DNA of 64,000 nt from Chitinophaga sp. YR627 (GTDB lineage: Bacteria; Bacteroidota; Bacteroidia; Chitinophagales; Chitinophagaceae): the NCBI RefSeq assembly GCF_900114995.1, contig NZ_FOUX01000001.1:2232001-2296000 (forward strand), read 5' to 3'. Shown here one piece after another: positions 43,872 to 51,979 of the stretch. The notes under the pieces were generated by a model, which was not told the origin of the DNA, did not search any database, and was given only the letters and a program-made list of their open reading frames with translations. Made by a program: the position numbers and the translations under genes. Within the stretch, counting starts at the first letter, position 1. Every line of letters begins with the position of its first letter.

Positions 43872-43959
43872 CCGGCGAACCAGTCCATTTATCCCCCCGG
43901 GCATCCCGATCCTGAAAAAGGGAAATTCCTTACATTCGCTACTGTCCAACAAGATCTAT

Positions 43960-45318
43960 ATGAAATTTTGCAACAGCATCCTCGAAACGATCGGCAACAC
44001 TCCACTTGTGAAACTGCACCGCGTAACGGCCGGCCTCCCATGCCCGGTATTCGCGAAAGTTGAGTTCTTTAACCCCGGCAACTCTATTAAAGACCGCATG
44101 GCCATAAAAATGGTAGAAGAAGCAGAAAAACAAGGTCTGCTGAAACCCGGCGGCACCATTATCGAAGGTACTTCCGGCAATACCGGTATGGGCCTCGCAC
44201 TGGCAGCCGTGATCAAAGGGTACAAATGTATTTTTACAACAACAGATAAACAGTCGAAGGAAAAAGTAGACATCCTGAAGGCCGTTGGCGCTGAAGTGAT
44301 CGTTTGTCCGACGAATGTGGAACCGGATGATCCGCGTTCCTATTATTCTGTATCCCGCAGACTGTCCACCGAAATCCCGAATTCATTTTATGTGAATCAG
44401 TATGACAACCTGGCCAATCGCGATGCACACTATGAGCAGACCGGTCCGGAGATCTGGGATCAGACAGATGGTAAGATCACTCACCTGGTCGTTGCTACGG
44501 GTACAGGTGGCACTATTACCGGTGCGGGCAAGTTCCTGAAAGAGAAAAATCCGGACATACAGGTCTGGGCGATAGATAGTTATGGTTCTCTGCTGAAGAA
44601 ATATCACGAAACCGGCGAACTCGATATGAGCGAGGTATATCCTTATATCACGGAGGGTATCGGGGAAGATTTCGTGCCGCAGAACTATGACATGAGCCTG
44701 ATCGATCATTTCGAAAAGGTGACAGATAAGGACGGCGCCGTAATGGCCCGCCGTATTACAAAAGAAGAAGGCATTTTCGTCGGCTACTCTGCCGGTTCTG
44801 CCTTGTCAGGACTGATACAGCTGAAGAGCCGACTGAAACCTACAGATGTGGTAGTGGTCATTTTCCATGACCACGGCAGCCGTTATGTAGGTAAGGTATA
44901 TAATGACCAATGGATGATGGAACGCGGTTTCCTGGATGTAAAAACGGTAAAGGATGTGGTGAACAGCCGCCGTAACCAGCCACTGGTGACTATCAGCCAG
45001 GAAGAGAAGGTAAGCGATGCGATCATCAAAATGAAGAAGTTTGATATCGAACACCTGCCGGTGTTACATAATAATGAGATCGTTGGCGCCATTTCAGAAG
45101 GTGGTCTTTTCAACCGCCTGATCGATGATGCGAACCTGAAGGATGCACAGATCAAACAGGTGATGCAGACCGCTTTTCCGGAGGTAAGTATGGATATGCC
45201 GATAGAAAAACTATCTGCTTATATCAATAAGGAAAACGGAGCGGTGATCAGCAAAGATGAAAGCGGCAAACCGCATATTGTTACGAAGTACGACATCATC
45301 CAGGCATTGGGTAGCTGA
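43960..45318 (+). CDS. cystathionine beta-synthase (PLP domain plus CBS pair)
   Basis: The start is set at ATG 43960 (MKFCNSILETIGNTPL); the longer frame to 43828 runs through a tandem repeat. 452 residues. The PLP fold carries Lys44 in NPGNSIKDR and the GTSGNTGMGLA loop. A C-terminal CBS pair (about 330-452) is present, with IIKMKKFDIEHLPVL. CBS domains bind adenosyl ligands such as AdoMet to control activity. It makes cystathionine from serine and homocysteine, or acts as a cysteine synthase. Its stop overlaps the next start. Confidence 0.9.
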   Translation: MKFCNSILETIGNTPLVKLHRVTAGLPCPVFAKVEFFNPGNSIKDRMAIKMVEEAEKQGLLKPGGTIIEGTSGNTGMGLALAAVIKGYKCIFTTTDKQSKEKVDILKAVGAEVIVCPTNVEPDDPRSYYSVSRRLSTEIPNSFYVNQYDNLANRDAHYEQTGPEIWDQTDGKITHLVVATGTGGTITGAGKFLKEKNPDIQVWAIDSYGSLLKKYHETGELDMSEVYPYITEGIGEDFVPQNYDMSLIDHFEKVTDKDGAVMARRITKEEGIFVGYSAGSALSGLIQLKSRLKPTDVVVVIFHDHGSRYVGKVYNDQWMMERGFLDVKTVKDVVNSRRNQPLVTISQEEKVSDAIIKMKKFDIEHLPVLHNNEIVGAISEGGLFNRLIDDANLKDAQIKQVMQTAFPEVSMDMPIEKLSAYINKENGAVISKDESGKPHIVTKYDIIQALGS

Positions 45319-46133
45319 TGCAGGAGATGAATACATATACAGACCAGCTGGGGCGGGAAGTGGTAATACCCTTCCCGCCCCGTCGTATTATATCGGTTGT
45401 GCCTTCGCAGACGGAATTATTATACGACCTCGGACTAGATGAAGAGGTGGTGGGCATCACAAAATTCTGTGTACACCCGGAGGAATGGTTCCGGCAAAAG
45501 CAGCGGATAGGTGGCACAAAACAACTCCATCTGGAAGAGATCCTGGCCCTGAAACCAGACCTGGTGATTGCAAATAAGGAGGAGAATACGGCCGCTGATA
45601 TCCATTATCTGATGGAGCGGGTGCCTGTCTGGGTCAGCGATATTCAAACGTTGGATGATGCCCTGGCGATGATATCAAATATTGGGAAAATTACCGGAAG
45701 ACATGAACAGGCTTTGCAAATAACGAATGATATCATCCTCAGATTCAGTGATTTGCAGAAAAGTACACATCAGGGCAAAAAACTGCGGACAGCCTATTTT
45801 ATCTGGCGCAATCCCTGGATGGTTGCCGGAGGCGATACCTTTATACATCACCTGATGACGGTTTATTGCGGACTGGAAAATGTATTTGGGGAAATTTCAA
45901 GGTATCCGGAAGTGGACGCCGGACAGCTATTATCATCCGATTGTCAGGTAATATTATTATCCTCGGAGCCTTATCCTTTTAAAGAGAAACATATTGCGGA
46001 ACTGGCGGCGATAGCTCCGGGTGCACGTATCCTGCTGGTGGATGGAGAAATGTTTTCCTGGTATGGCAGCCGGCTGGGAAAAGCCGCGGAATACATGCAG
46101 GAATTATGGAAACTATTGTATAATTGTCAGTAA
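45318..46133 (+). CDS. helical-backbone metal-receptor protein (BtuF-like ABC binding protein)
   Basis: 271 residues. PPRRIISVVPSQTELLYDLGL and LALKPDLVIANKEENT match the class III periplasmic substrate-binding fold used for B12, haem or iron siderophores. No signal peptide is visible, which is unusual for a periplasmic receptor and suggests a cytoplasmic copy or an alternative start. The ATG overlaps the stop of the upstream gene (TGATG); an internal ATG at 45327 (MNTY) is equally plausible. No permease or ATPase gene follows. It may serve as a ligand-binding or salvage protein rather than a transporter part. Confidence 0.75.
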   Translation: MQEMNTYTDQLGREVVIPFPPRRIISVVPSQTELLYDLGLDEEVVGITKFCVHPEEWFRQKQRIGGTKQLHLEEILALKPDLVIANKEENTAADIHYLMERVPVWVSDIQTLDDALAMISNIGKITGRHEQALQITNDIILRFSDLQKSTHQGKKLRTAYFIWRNPWMVAGGDTFIHHLMTVYCGLENVFGEISRYPEVDAGQLLSSDCQVILLSSEPYPFKEKHIAELAAIAPGARILLVDGEMFSWYGSRLGKAAEYMQELWKLLYNCQ

Positions 46134-46224
46134 ATAATAAAAAATTACGAGAAAAATGGCATTTTAATTCGTAATTCGTTATTGATAATTCGTAATTGTG
46201 CTATAATAGTTAATCTTTAGTACT

Positions 46225-46232
46225 TATATTTG
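46225..46232 (+). promoter_or_regulatory. -7 box of the aldolase gene
   Basis: TATATTTG fits TAnnTTTG, 31 bases before ATG 46264. Confidence 0.5.
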
Positions 46233-46263
46233 CCATCCTTAAATGTAAAACAATCCGAAAGCT

Positions 46264-47331
46264 ATGGGAAAATACAGAGCTGGCGTGTTATTCGGCGAAG
46301 AGCTGGAAGCGCTGTACAATGATGCCAAGACTAATGCATTCGCAATGCCTGCTGTTAACGTAGTGGGTACCAATTCCGTAAACGCAGTACTGGAAACCGC
46401 TGCCAAAGTAAATTCACCTGTTATTATTCAGTTCTCCAATGGCGGTGCACAGTTCTTTGCCGGTAAGGGAATGCCGAATGACAAACTGCAGGCAAATATT
46501 GCAGGCGCGATCTCTGGTGCAAAACACGTACACGAAGTAGCTAAATACTACGGCGTACCAGTAGTGCTGCACACTGACCACGCTGCTAAAAAATGGTTAC
46601 CATGGATCGACGGTTTGCTGGATGCGGGTGAAGTATTCATGAAACAGACTGGTCAGCCACTGTTCAGTTCCCACATGCTGGACCTCTCCGAAGAGCCAAT
46701 TCACGAGAATATCGAGACTTCCGTTAAATATTTCGAAAGAATGAACAAACTGGGTATGTCCATCGAAATTGAACTGGGCGTAACTGGTGGTGAAGAAGAT
46801 GGTGTTGACAACTCAGGTGTTGAGAACGACAAACTGTACACTCAGCCAGAAGAAGTGTTCTATGCTTACGAAAACCTGTCTAAAGTAGGTAGCCGTTTCA
46901 CTGTAGCAGCTGCTTTCGGTAACGTACACGGTGTTTATAGCCCGGGTAACGTTGAGCTGCGTCCTGTGATCCTGCACAACAGCCAGGAATTTGTACAGCA
47001 GAAACTCGGTACTGCTCCAAAACCAATCTACTATGTATTCCATGGTGGTTCCGGTTCTCCAAAACACCAGATCGCTGAATCTCTGGGTTATGGTGTAATC
47101 AAAATGAACCTGGATACAGATATGCAGTGGGCATTCTGGGAAGGTATCCATGATTTCTACGAAGCGAAGAAAGATTATCTGCAGGCTCAGCTGGGTAACC
47201 CAGAGGGTGCAGATAAGCCAAACAAAAAATACTACGATCCTCGCGTTTGGCTGCGTAAAGGTGAAGAAACCTTCGTTAAGCGCCTGGAAGAAGCATTCGC
47301 TGACCTGAATTGCGTAAACAGAAACGCGTAA
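46264..47331 (+). CDS. fbaA: class II fructose-bisphosphate aldolase
   Basis: 355 residues. Zinc-binding and catalytic pieces are all present: VVLHTDHAAKKWLPW, ELGVTGGEEDGVDN, and AAFGNVHGVYSPGN followed by VFHGGSGSPK. The class IIA (E. coli FbaA) length and motifs fit. It cleaves fructose 1,6-bisphosphate to triose phosphates, or forms it in gluconeogenesis. It is a single-gene unit with a strong promoter box and a strong terminator, in keeping with a highly expressed enzyme. Confidence 0.95.
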   Translation: MGKYRAGVLFGEELEALYNDAKTNAFAMPAVNVVGTNSVNAVLETAAKVNSPVIIQFSNGGAQFFAGKGMPNDKLQANIAGAISGAKHVHEVAKYYGVPVVLHTDHAAKKWLPWIDGLLDAGEVFMKQTGQPLFSSHMLDLSEEPIHENIETSVKYFERMNKLGMSIEIELGVTGGEEDGVDNSGVENDKLYTQPEEVFYAYENLSKVGSRFTVAAAFGNVHGVYSPGNVELRPVILHNSQEFVQQKLGTAPKPIYYVFHGGSGSPKHQIAESLGYGVIKMNLDTDMQWAFWEGIHDFYEAKKDYLQAQLGNPEGADKPNKKYYDPRVWLRKGEETFVKRLEEAFADLNCVNRNA

Positions 47332-47355
47332 TTCCCGAAGCGGGACAAGTTATGA

Positions 47356-47387
47356 ATCCTCAGGAAGTCATTCCTGAGGATTTTTTT
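47356..47387 (+). terminator. intrinsic terminator of fbaA
   Basis: Perfect eleven-base stem ATCCTCAGGAA (47356-47366) and TTCCTGAGGAT (47371-47381), loop GTCA, then seven T. Confidence 0.9.
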
Positions 47388-47540
47388 GTAAATGTATTTT
47401 TATTATAGCAGTTATATATATATCTTTCCTATCAAATTATTGGTAGCCAGATACTTTAATTATAATTCTACAGTTCGCATACTTTGGAAGTTAATATAAT
47501 TTGTATCTTGCACAACTATTTTGTAACCTAATAGCACAAT

Positions 47541-48389
47541 ATGTCAAGCTGGTTTAAGCGCATTAAACAAGGCATTCAAACGTCTACAAGTGAGAAGAAA
47601 GAAGCGCCGGATGGGTTGTGGCACAAATGTCCTAGCTGCAAAAAAACCTCTACAGTAAAAGATCTGAAAGAGCACTTTTATGTATGCGACAAGTGTAATT
47701 ACCACAATCGCATCAATTCGGCAGAGTATTTCGAAATTCTATTTGACAACAATGAATTCGAAGAGCTGTTTGATAATATCTATCCGAAAGACTTCCTCGG
47801 ATTCAAGGATCTGAAACCTTACGGTGCAAGACTCGTTGAGGCTCAGAAGAAATCCGGTCTGAAAGATGCCATGCGCGTAGGTGCAGGTCAGGTATTAGGT
47901 AACAACCTGGTAGTGGCTTGTATGGACTTCGCCTTCATCGGTGGTTCTATGGGTTCAGTGGTAGGTGAAAAGATCGCCCGCTCCATTGATTACTGTATCG
48001 CGAACAAGATGCCGCTAATGGTTATTTCCAAATCAGGTGGCGCCCGTATGATGGAAAGCGCCTTTTCCCTGATGCAGATGGCTAAAACTTCCGCAAAACT
48101 GACGCAGCTGGCCGAAGCTAAGCTGCCTTATATCTCCCTGATGACAGATCCAACCACAGGTGGTGTAACAGCTTCCTTTGCAATGCTGGGTGATCTGAAC
48201 ATTGCGGAGCCAAAAGCACTGATCGGTTTCGCCGGTCCGCGCGTTATTAAAGAAACTATCAAGAAAGACCTGCCAGAAGGTTTCCAGAGCGCTGAGTTCC
48301 TGCTGGAACACGGTTTCCTGGATCTGATCATCGACCGTAAGGAGATGAAACAACGTCTGGCGGTATTGTTAGAGTTATTTAAGAACTAA
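47541..48389 (+). CDS. accD: acetyl-CoA carboxylase carboxyltransferase subunit beta
   Basis: 282 residues. The N-terminal zinc ribbon has Cys30, Cys33, Cys49 and Cys52 (KCPSC … VCDKC). The crotonase-like core carries [22 protein letters not shown] and [17 protein letters not shown]. It works with AccA to move the carboxyl from biotin to acetyl-CoA, giving malonyl-CoA for fatty acid synthesis. AccA and AccBC are not in the window. An AT-rich gap follows. Confidence 0.96.
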   Translation: MSSWFKRIKQGIQTSTSEKKEAPDGLWHKCPSCKKTSTVKDLKEHFYVCDKCNYHNRINSAEYFEILFDNNEFEELFDNIYPKDFLGFKDLKPYGARLVEAQKKSGLKDAMRVGAGQVLGNNLVVACMDFAFIGGSMGSVVGEKIARSIDYCIANKMPLMVISKSGGARMMESAFSLMQMAKTSAKLTQLAEAKLPYISLMTDPTTGGVTASFAMLGDLNIAEPKALIGFAGPRVIKETIKKDLPEGFQSAEFLLEHGFLDLIIDRKEMKQRLAVLLELFKN

Positions 48390-48401
48390 GCACAAGAATC
48401 T

Positions 48402-48686
48402 CAATTAGGAATTAGGAATTAAGAATTAAGAATTGTTGCTAAAGCAAATTTCTTAACCCTTGGTTCTTAATTCCTAATTTTATAAGTATAAATTCATTCA
48501 TTATTAACCACAAAACAGAATTACAAAGATAAAGGACTTACAATTGCGCCAATTCACACCGCCCAATTCTTAATCCCTAATTGTTAATTCTTAATTTTTT
48601 TTAATGATTTAGGATGCCAGGAATATCATTTGAGCCAATTATTTCGGCTCAATTCTTAATTCTTAACTCCTAATTCCTAATTGTTT
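48402..48686. repeat. AT-rich repeat cluster between accD and smpB
   Basis: Runs of AATTAGGAATTAAGAATT type at 48404-48435 and complementary AATTCTTAATTCCTAATT type at about 48463-48482, 48565-48600 and 48650-48685. The 300-base gap has no coding frame. It repeats the pattern seen at 26154 and 35399. Confidence 0.65.
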
Positions 48687-48690
48687 TTCC

Positions 48691-49128
48691 ATGGCAGAAC
48701 TCAAGAACAGATCGGCATATTTCGAGTACGCAATAGAGGACAAGTATATTGCCGGCATGGTGTTGACAGGTACGGAAATCAAATCGATCCGTGGTAGCCG
48801 CGTGAGCTTCAACGATTCATTCTGCTATTTTTCCAAAGGAGAGTTGTTTGTTAAAAGCCTGCATATATCTGAATATACACACGGCACATATTCTAATCAT
48901 GATCCCCTTCGTGAACGTAAGTTACTGCTGACCAAGCGGGAACTTAGAAAACTTGAGAACAAGATCAAGGAAAGAGGCTACAGCATTATCCCCCTGCGCA
49001 TCTTTATTACCGACAAAAGCCTGGCTAAGATCGAAATCGGACTGGGTAAAGGTAAAAAGCTGCACGACAAACGGGATAGCATCAAGCAACGCGAAACGGA
49101 CAGGGAGATCAGAAGATTCCTGAAATAA
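48691..49128 (+). CDS. smpB: SsrA-binding protein
   Basis: 145 residues with AYFEYAIEDKYIAGMVLTGTEIKSIR and LLLTKRELRKLENKIKERGYSIIPL, and the basic, tmRNA-contacting tail KKLHDKRDSIKQRETDREI. It binds tmRNA and places it on stalled ribosomes for rescue. The tmRNA gene itself was not found here. A lipoprotein gene follows 18 bases later and may share the transcript. Confidence 0.95.
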   Translation: MAELKNRSAYFEYAIEDKYIAGMVLTGTEIKSIRGSRVSFNDSFCYFSKGELFVKSLHISEYTHGTYSNHDPLRERKLLLTKRELRKLENKIKERGYSIIPLRIFITDKSLAKIEIGLGKGKKLHDKRDSIKQRETDREIRRFLK

Positions 49129-49146
49129 AAATACACTACCGATTAT

Positions 49147-50283
49147 ATGCAAAACCGTTTCTGGTGGCTGATAGCACCTATCCTATTTATCCTCTCCTGT
49201 AAAAACGGGGAGAAATTGTACAATAAAGGACGGTATGATGAAGCCGTTCTTGTATTTGTCAAAAAACTACAGAAGAAACCTACAAACACCACCTCATTAC
49301 AACTGCTTCCGGATGCCTATGCACAGGCCAAACGTCTTCATGAAGACAAAGTCACCGGTTTCCTGAGCTCCAACGACCAGCTGAAATGGGAGTATGTACG
49401 CAACGAATACCGTAACCTCCAGCGGTTGTATGATGCGATACAGTCCTGCCCTGCTGCACTGGCTGTCGTTAAACCTAAAGATTATCGCAACGCTATTACC
49501 GGCGCCCAGGAAAATGCGGCGCAGGTAAGATATGACCGGGGCGCTTCCCTCCTCGATCAGGGAGATAAAGCCGCGGCCAGACAGGCATTTGATGAGTTTC
49601 AGGCAGCCCTGAGCCTCATCCCGAATTACCGCAATGCAGCACAGCTCAGAGACGAAGCCTTTGCAAGAGGAACCGTCAATGTAGTAATAAGACAGATCGA
49701 TGTACGCTCTCCCTATTATCAGTTCAGCGCTGACCAGTTCAGAGAAATACTGATCAAAAACCTCCAGCAACGTAATATCAACCGCTTTGTACAATTCACT
49801 GACGAGCGTATCGCCCAGGCCAACAGGATACAGCCTGACCAGTTCCTGGAAATGCGTTTCTATGATTTTGTGGTGGGTCAGACTTATGTAGACCGCTCCG
49901 AAAGGGAGGTTTCCAAAGAGATTGTTGTATCTACCGTGAAAGACAGTACCGGCAAAGAAACGATCAAACGTTACGCGACCGTCAAAGCTAAAGTATACGT
50001 GAACAAGGCAACCGTGATCTCTAAAGGTGTGCTGGACTACCAGCTGCTGGACGCGGTTAACGGAAATATCATCCGTACAGACAGACTGCCGGGTAGCTTT
50101 ACCTGGGTAAATCAGTGGGGATTTTATAAAGGAGATGAACGCGCACTCAGCGACCAGGATAAAAGCCTGATGGGTGGTGAGGACATTGCCCCTCCACCGC
50201 CACAGGAACTGTTTATGCAGTTCACAAAGCCGATCTATGATCAGATGACGAGTGAAATGCAGCAGTTGTATAACAATATGTAA
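49147..50283 (+). CDS. lipoprotein with TPR-like repeats, unknown function
   Basis: 378 residues. It begins with a signal peptide whose lipobox is ILSC|KN, so it is an exported lipoprotein. EKLYNKGRYDEAVLVFVKK and ASLLDQGDKAAARQAFDEF are TPR-like helical pairs. The later part is beta-rich (VVIRQIDVRSPYYQF, TYVDRSEREVSKEIVV), ending in a QQLYNNM tail. I do not recognise a named family, but the look is that of outer-membrane-associated scaffold lipoproteins in Bacteroidota. It is close behind smpB and ends in a terminator. Confidence 0.75.
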   Translation: MQNRFWWLIAPILFILSCKNGEKLYNKGRYDEAVLVFVKKLQKKPTNTTSLQLLPDAYAQAKRLHEDKVTGFLSSNDQLKWEYVRNEYRNLQRLYDAIQSCPAALAVVKPKDYRNAITGAQENAAQVRYDRGASLLDQGDKAAARQAFDEFQAALSLIPNYRNAAQLRDEAFARGTVNVVIRQIDVRSPYYQFSADQFREILIKNLQQRNINRFVQFTDERIAQANRIQPDQFLEMRFYDFVVGQTYVDRSEREVSKEIVVSTVKDSTGKETIKRYATVKAKVYVNKATVISKGVLDYQLLDAVNGNIIRTDRLPGSFTWVNQWGFYKGDERALSDQDKSLMGGEDIAPPPPQELFMQFTKPIYDQMTSEMQQLYNNM

Positions 50284-50363
50284 ATAAAAGAGGGTGTATC
50301 AAAATAAATGAACGTTCTCAGAATTGCTTAAATAACTACCTGATTCCATCAGGCACCTAAATG

Positions 50364-50400
50364 AAAGGAGGCTGCTCAATACTTTTGACAGCCTCTTTTA
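50364..50400 (+). terminator. intrinsic terminator after the TPR lipoprotein
   Basis: GAGGCTG (50368-50374) pairs with CAGCCTC (50389-50395), with A-rich and T-rich flanks. It lies 85 bases past the stop. Confidence 0.65.
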
Positions 50401-50484
50401 TTTCATCCCGTTTCTATAAAACCGAAATGCCCCTCTATCAACAGATGGTTTGAAAACCTACTACCTTTATATTAAATAAAACGA

Positions 50485-50492
50485 TATATTTG
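50485..50492 (+). promoter_or_regulatory. -7 box of the 50543 lipoprotein
   Basis: TATATTTG fits TAnnTTTG, 50 bases before the start codon. Confidence 0.5.
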
Positions 50493-50542
50493 CACCGCAA
50501 AACTGGTCTGTCATACAAAACAGACGTAAAACCATATAACCT

Positions 50543-51034
50543 ATGAAAAAACTCGCTGTATTACTGTTTGCTGTTACCGCCTTCACGGTAGCTTGTAAAA
50601 AAGATGATAAGAATGATACCAACCCTGCGGCGATCGGTGGTTCCTATACCATCGAGGGTAAAACCTATGCGGCTGATTATGCCTACTGGACGGGCAGGGA
50701 TGGTCTGGTGATCACGAATAAGCCACAGGCGCCGGAGTATATTGAGAATTCTGTACAGATCTCTGTGGATAGCCTGTACTTCTCAGATACCTTTACCTAC
50801 ATGGGACGCAGTAACATCAACTATGATAAAAAGAAGAATTTCTTCGGATCATATGTAAGATATACTGCCAGCGGTGTATACGGCGAAGGAACAGAGATTA
50901 CAAACCTTTCAGCAGGTACCCTGAACGTAAACAGAAATAACGAGATCTATACGATCAAATTCAATATCACTGTAGCGGGCAGACCTATACAGGGCACTTA
51001 TGTGGGCCGTGTGGAAGGAAAGAAATATGAATAA
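50543..51034 (+). CDS. small lipoprotein of unknown function
   Basis: 163 residues with a signal peptide and lipobox FTVAC|KKDDKND, the Asp/Lys-rich start typical of Bacteroidota surface lipoproteins. The rest is beta-rich and ends in PIQGTYVGRVEGKKYE. No named domain is recognised. It has its own -7 box and ends in a large palindromic terminator, so it is a single-gene unit. Confidence 0.72.
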   Translation: MKKLAVLLFAVTAFTVACKKDDKNDTNPAAIGGSYTIEGKTYAADYAYWTGRDGLVITNKPQAPEYIENSVQISVDSLYFSDTFTYMGRSNINYDKKKNFFGSYVRYTASGVYGEGTEITNLSAGTLNVNRNNEIYTIKFNITVAGRPIQGTYVGRVEGKKYE

Positions 51035-51042
51035 TATTTTTA

Positions 51043-51092
51043 CGATAAAAAGCAAAGGGGAAGCAATATTGCTTCCCCTTTGCTTTTTATCG
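51043..51092. terminator. 50-bp perfect palindrome acting as a bidirectional terminator
   Basis: The two 25-base arms are exactly complementary with no spacer (centre AAT|ATT at 51067/51068). The arms run from CGATAAAAAGC on the left to GCTTTTTATCG on the right. It lies between convergent genes ending at 51034 and 51157. Confidence 0.85.
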
Positions 51093-51156
51093 CTTAACTG
51101 ACCCAATTATATAATATCCGCTGTCAGCGAAAGGCCTTTCAATGTCTTATGCATGC

Positions 51157-51795
51157 TCAGTTCTTCATGAACGAATACTGTATCTTTTTATACTGAGGTT
51201 TGTTCACCTGCTCTTTCAGTTTCTTAAAGGACTCCATTGGGCCTTTCGTTACGAACAGGTTCACCAGCCAGGCAGGCAGGTTACCACCGGGGTTTGCTTC
51301 CAGGGTGTACTCAATATCTACATTACCGCCATTAGGTGTAATGATCCATTTACCGGAGGACTGCGTCACACGTACGATCCCGTTTTTAGCTGGCATATAA
51401 TCAGGTACTACCGGTCCGTCGATGGTCACAACCCTGGTATGAGGGTCCTGACTGGCATGCAGGTGACAGATGAAATCCCTGTTATTGAGTGGCCATGGCA
51501 GGCTGACCTCTGAATAATAGTATACTTCCGCCGGAGATACCTGTTTCAGCAGCGTACTTGATTTAGTAGCATACAACCACTCTCCTGCGGTGTTGACATC
51601 CATAATGACGGCGGTAAACTGGGTCAAAGTAGCTGGCAATGAACATTTTACTTTGATGCCCTTGTAATCGGAATTCTCTATCGTCTTGGTATAGATCTTA
51701 ATTCCGTCTTTATCATGCTTAAGCGTCCAGGTATTCTGGCTATAGCTCATCAGGCTAAATAACAGAGCCAGTCCGGTTATCAATAAGTTCTTCAT
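51157..51795 (-). CDS. secreted START domain protein
   Basis: 212 residues with a signal peptide (to about SYS|QN). The body matches a START/lipid-transfer fold: WTLKHDKDGIKIYTKTIE, AVIMDVNTAGEWLYATKSS and VYYYSEVSLPWPLNNRDF, followed by IEYTLEANPGGNLPAWLVN. Periplasmic location is expected, with a hydrophobic ligand such as a lipid. The gene ends in the shared terminator and stands alone. Confidence 0.85.
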   Translation of the reverse strand: MKNLLITGLALLFSLMSYSQNTWTLKHDKDGIKIYTKTIENSDYKGIKVKCSLPATLTQFTAVIMDVNTAGEWLYATKSSTLLKQVSPAEVYYYSEVSLPWPLNNRDFICHLHASQDPHTRVVTIDGPVVPDYMPAKNGIVRVTQSSGKWIITPNGGNVDIEYTLEANPGGNLPAWLVNLFVTKGPMESFKKLKEQVNKPQYKKIQYSFMKN

Positions 51796-51979
51796 GTTCG
51801 TCTATAGGTTGAAATCCGTTACAAAACTACCGAACTACATCGAGATTATATAAAAGTGAACGGATATTGTATTAAAAACGGACATTTTGGTTCTTCCGGA
51901 AAACATTAAACTACTGGTTATGAGCTATTTAATATTCCGGCACTTACTTAGCTGAGGAATAGTATATTCATTGTAGCAT

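Noticed and set aside
43828..43959. 44-residue N-terminal extension of the cystathionine beta-synthase
   Set aside because: It is read through a tandem repeat and an Arg/Tyr-rich stretch; the family starts at MKFCNSILETIGNTP.
49128..49147. tmRNA gene next to smpB
   Set aside because: No tmRNA-like ends or tag frame is visible in the gap or nearby; only 18 bases separate smpB from the next gene.
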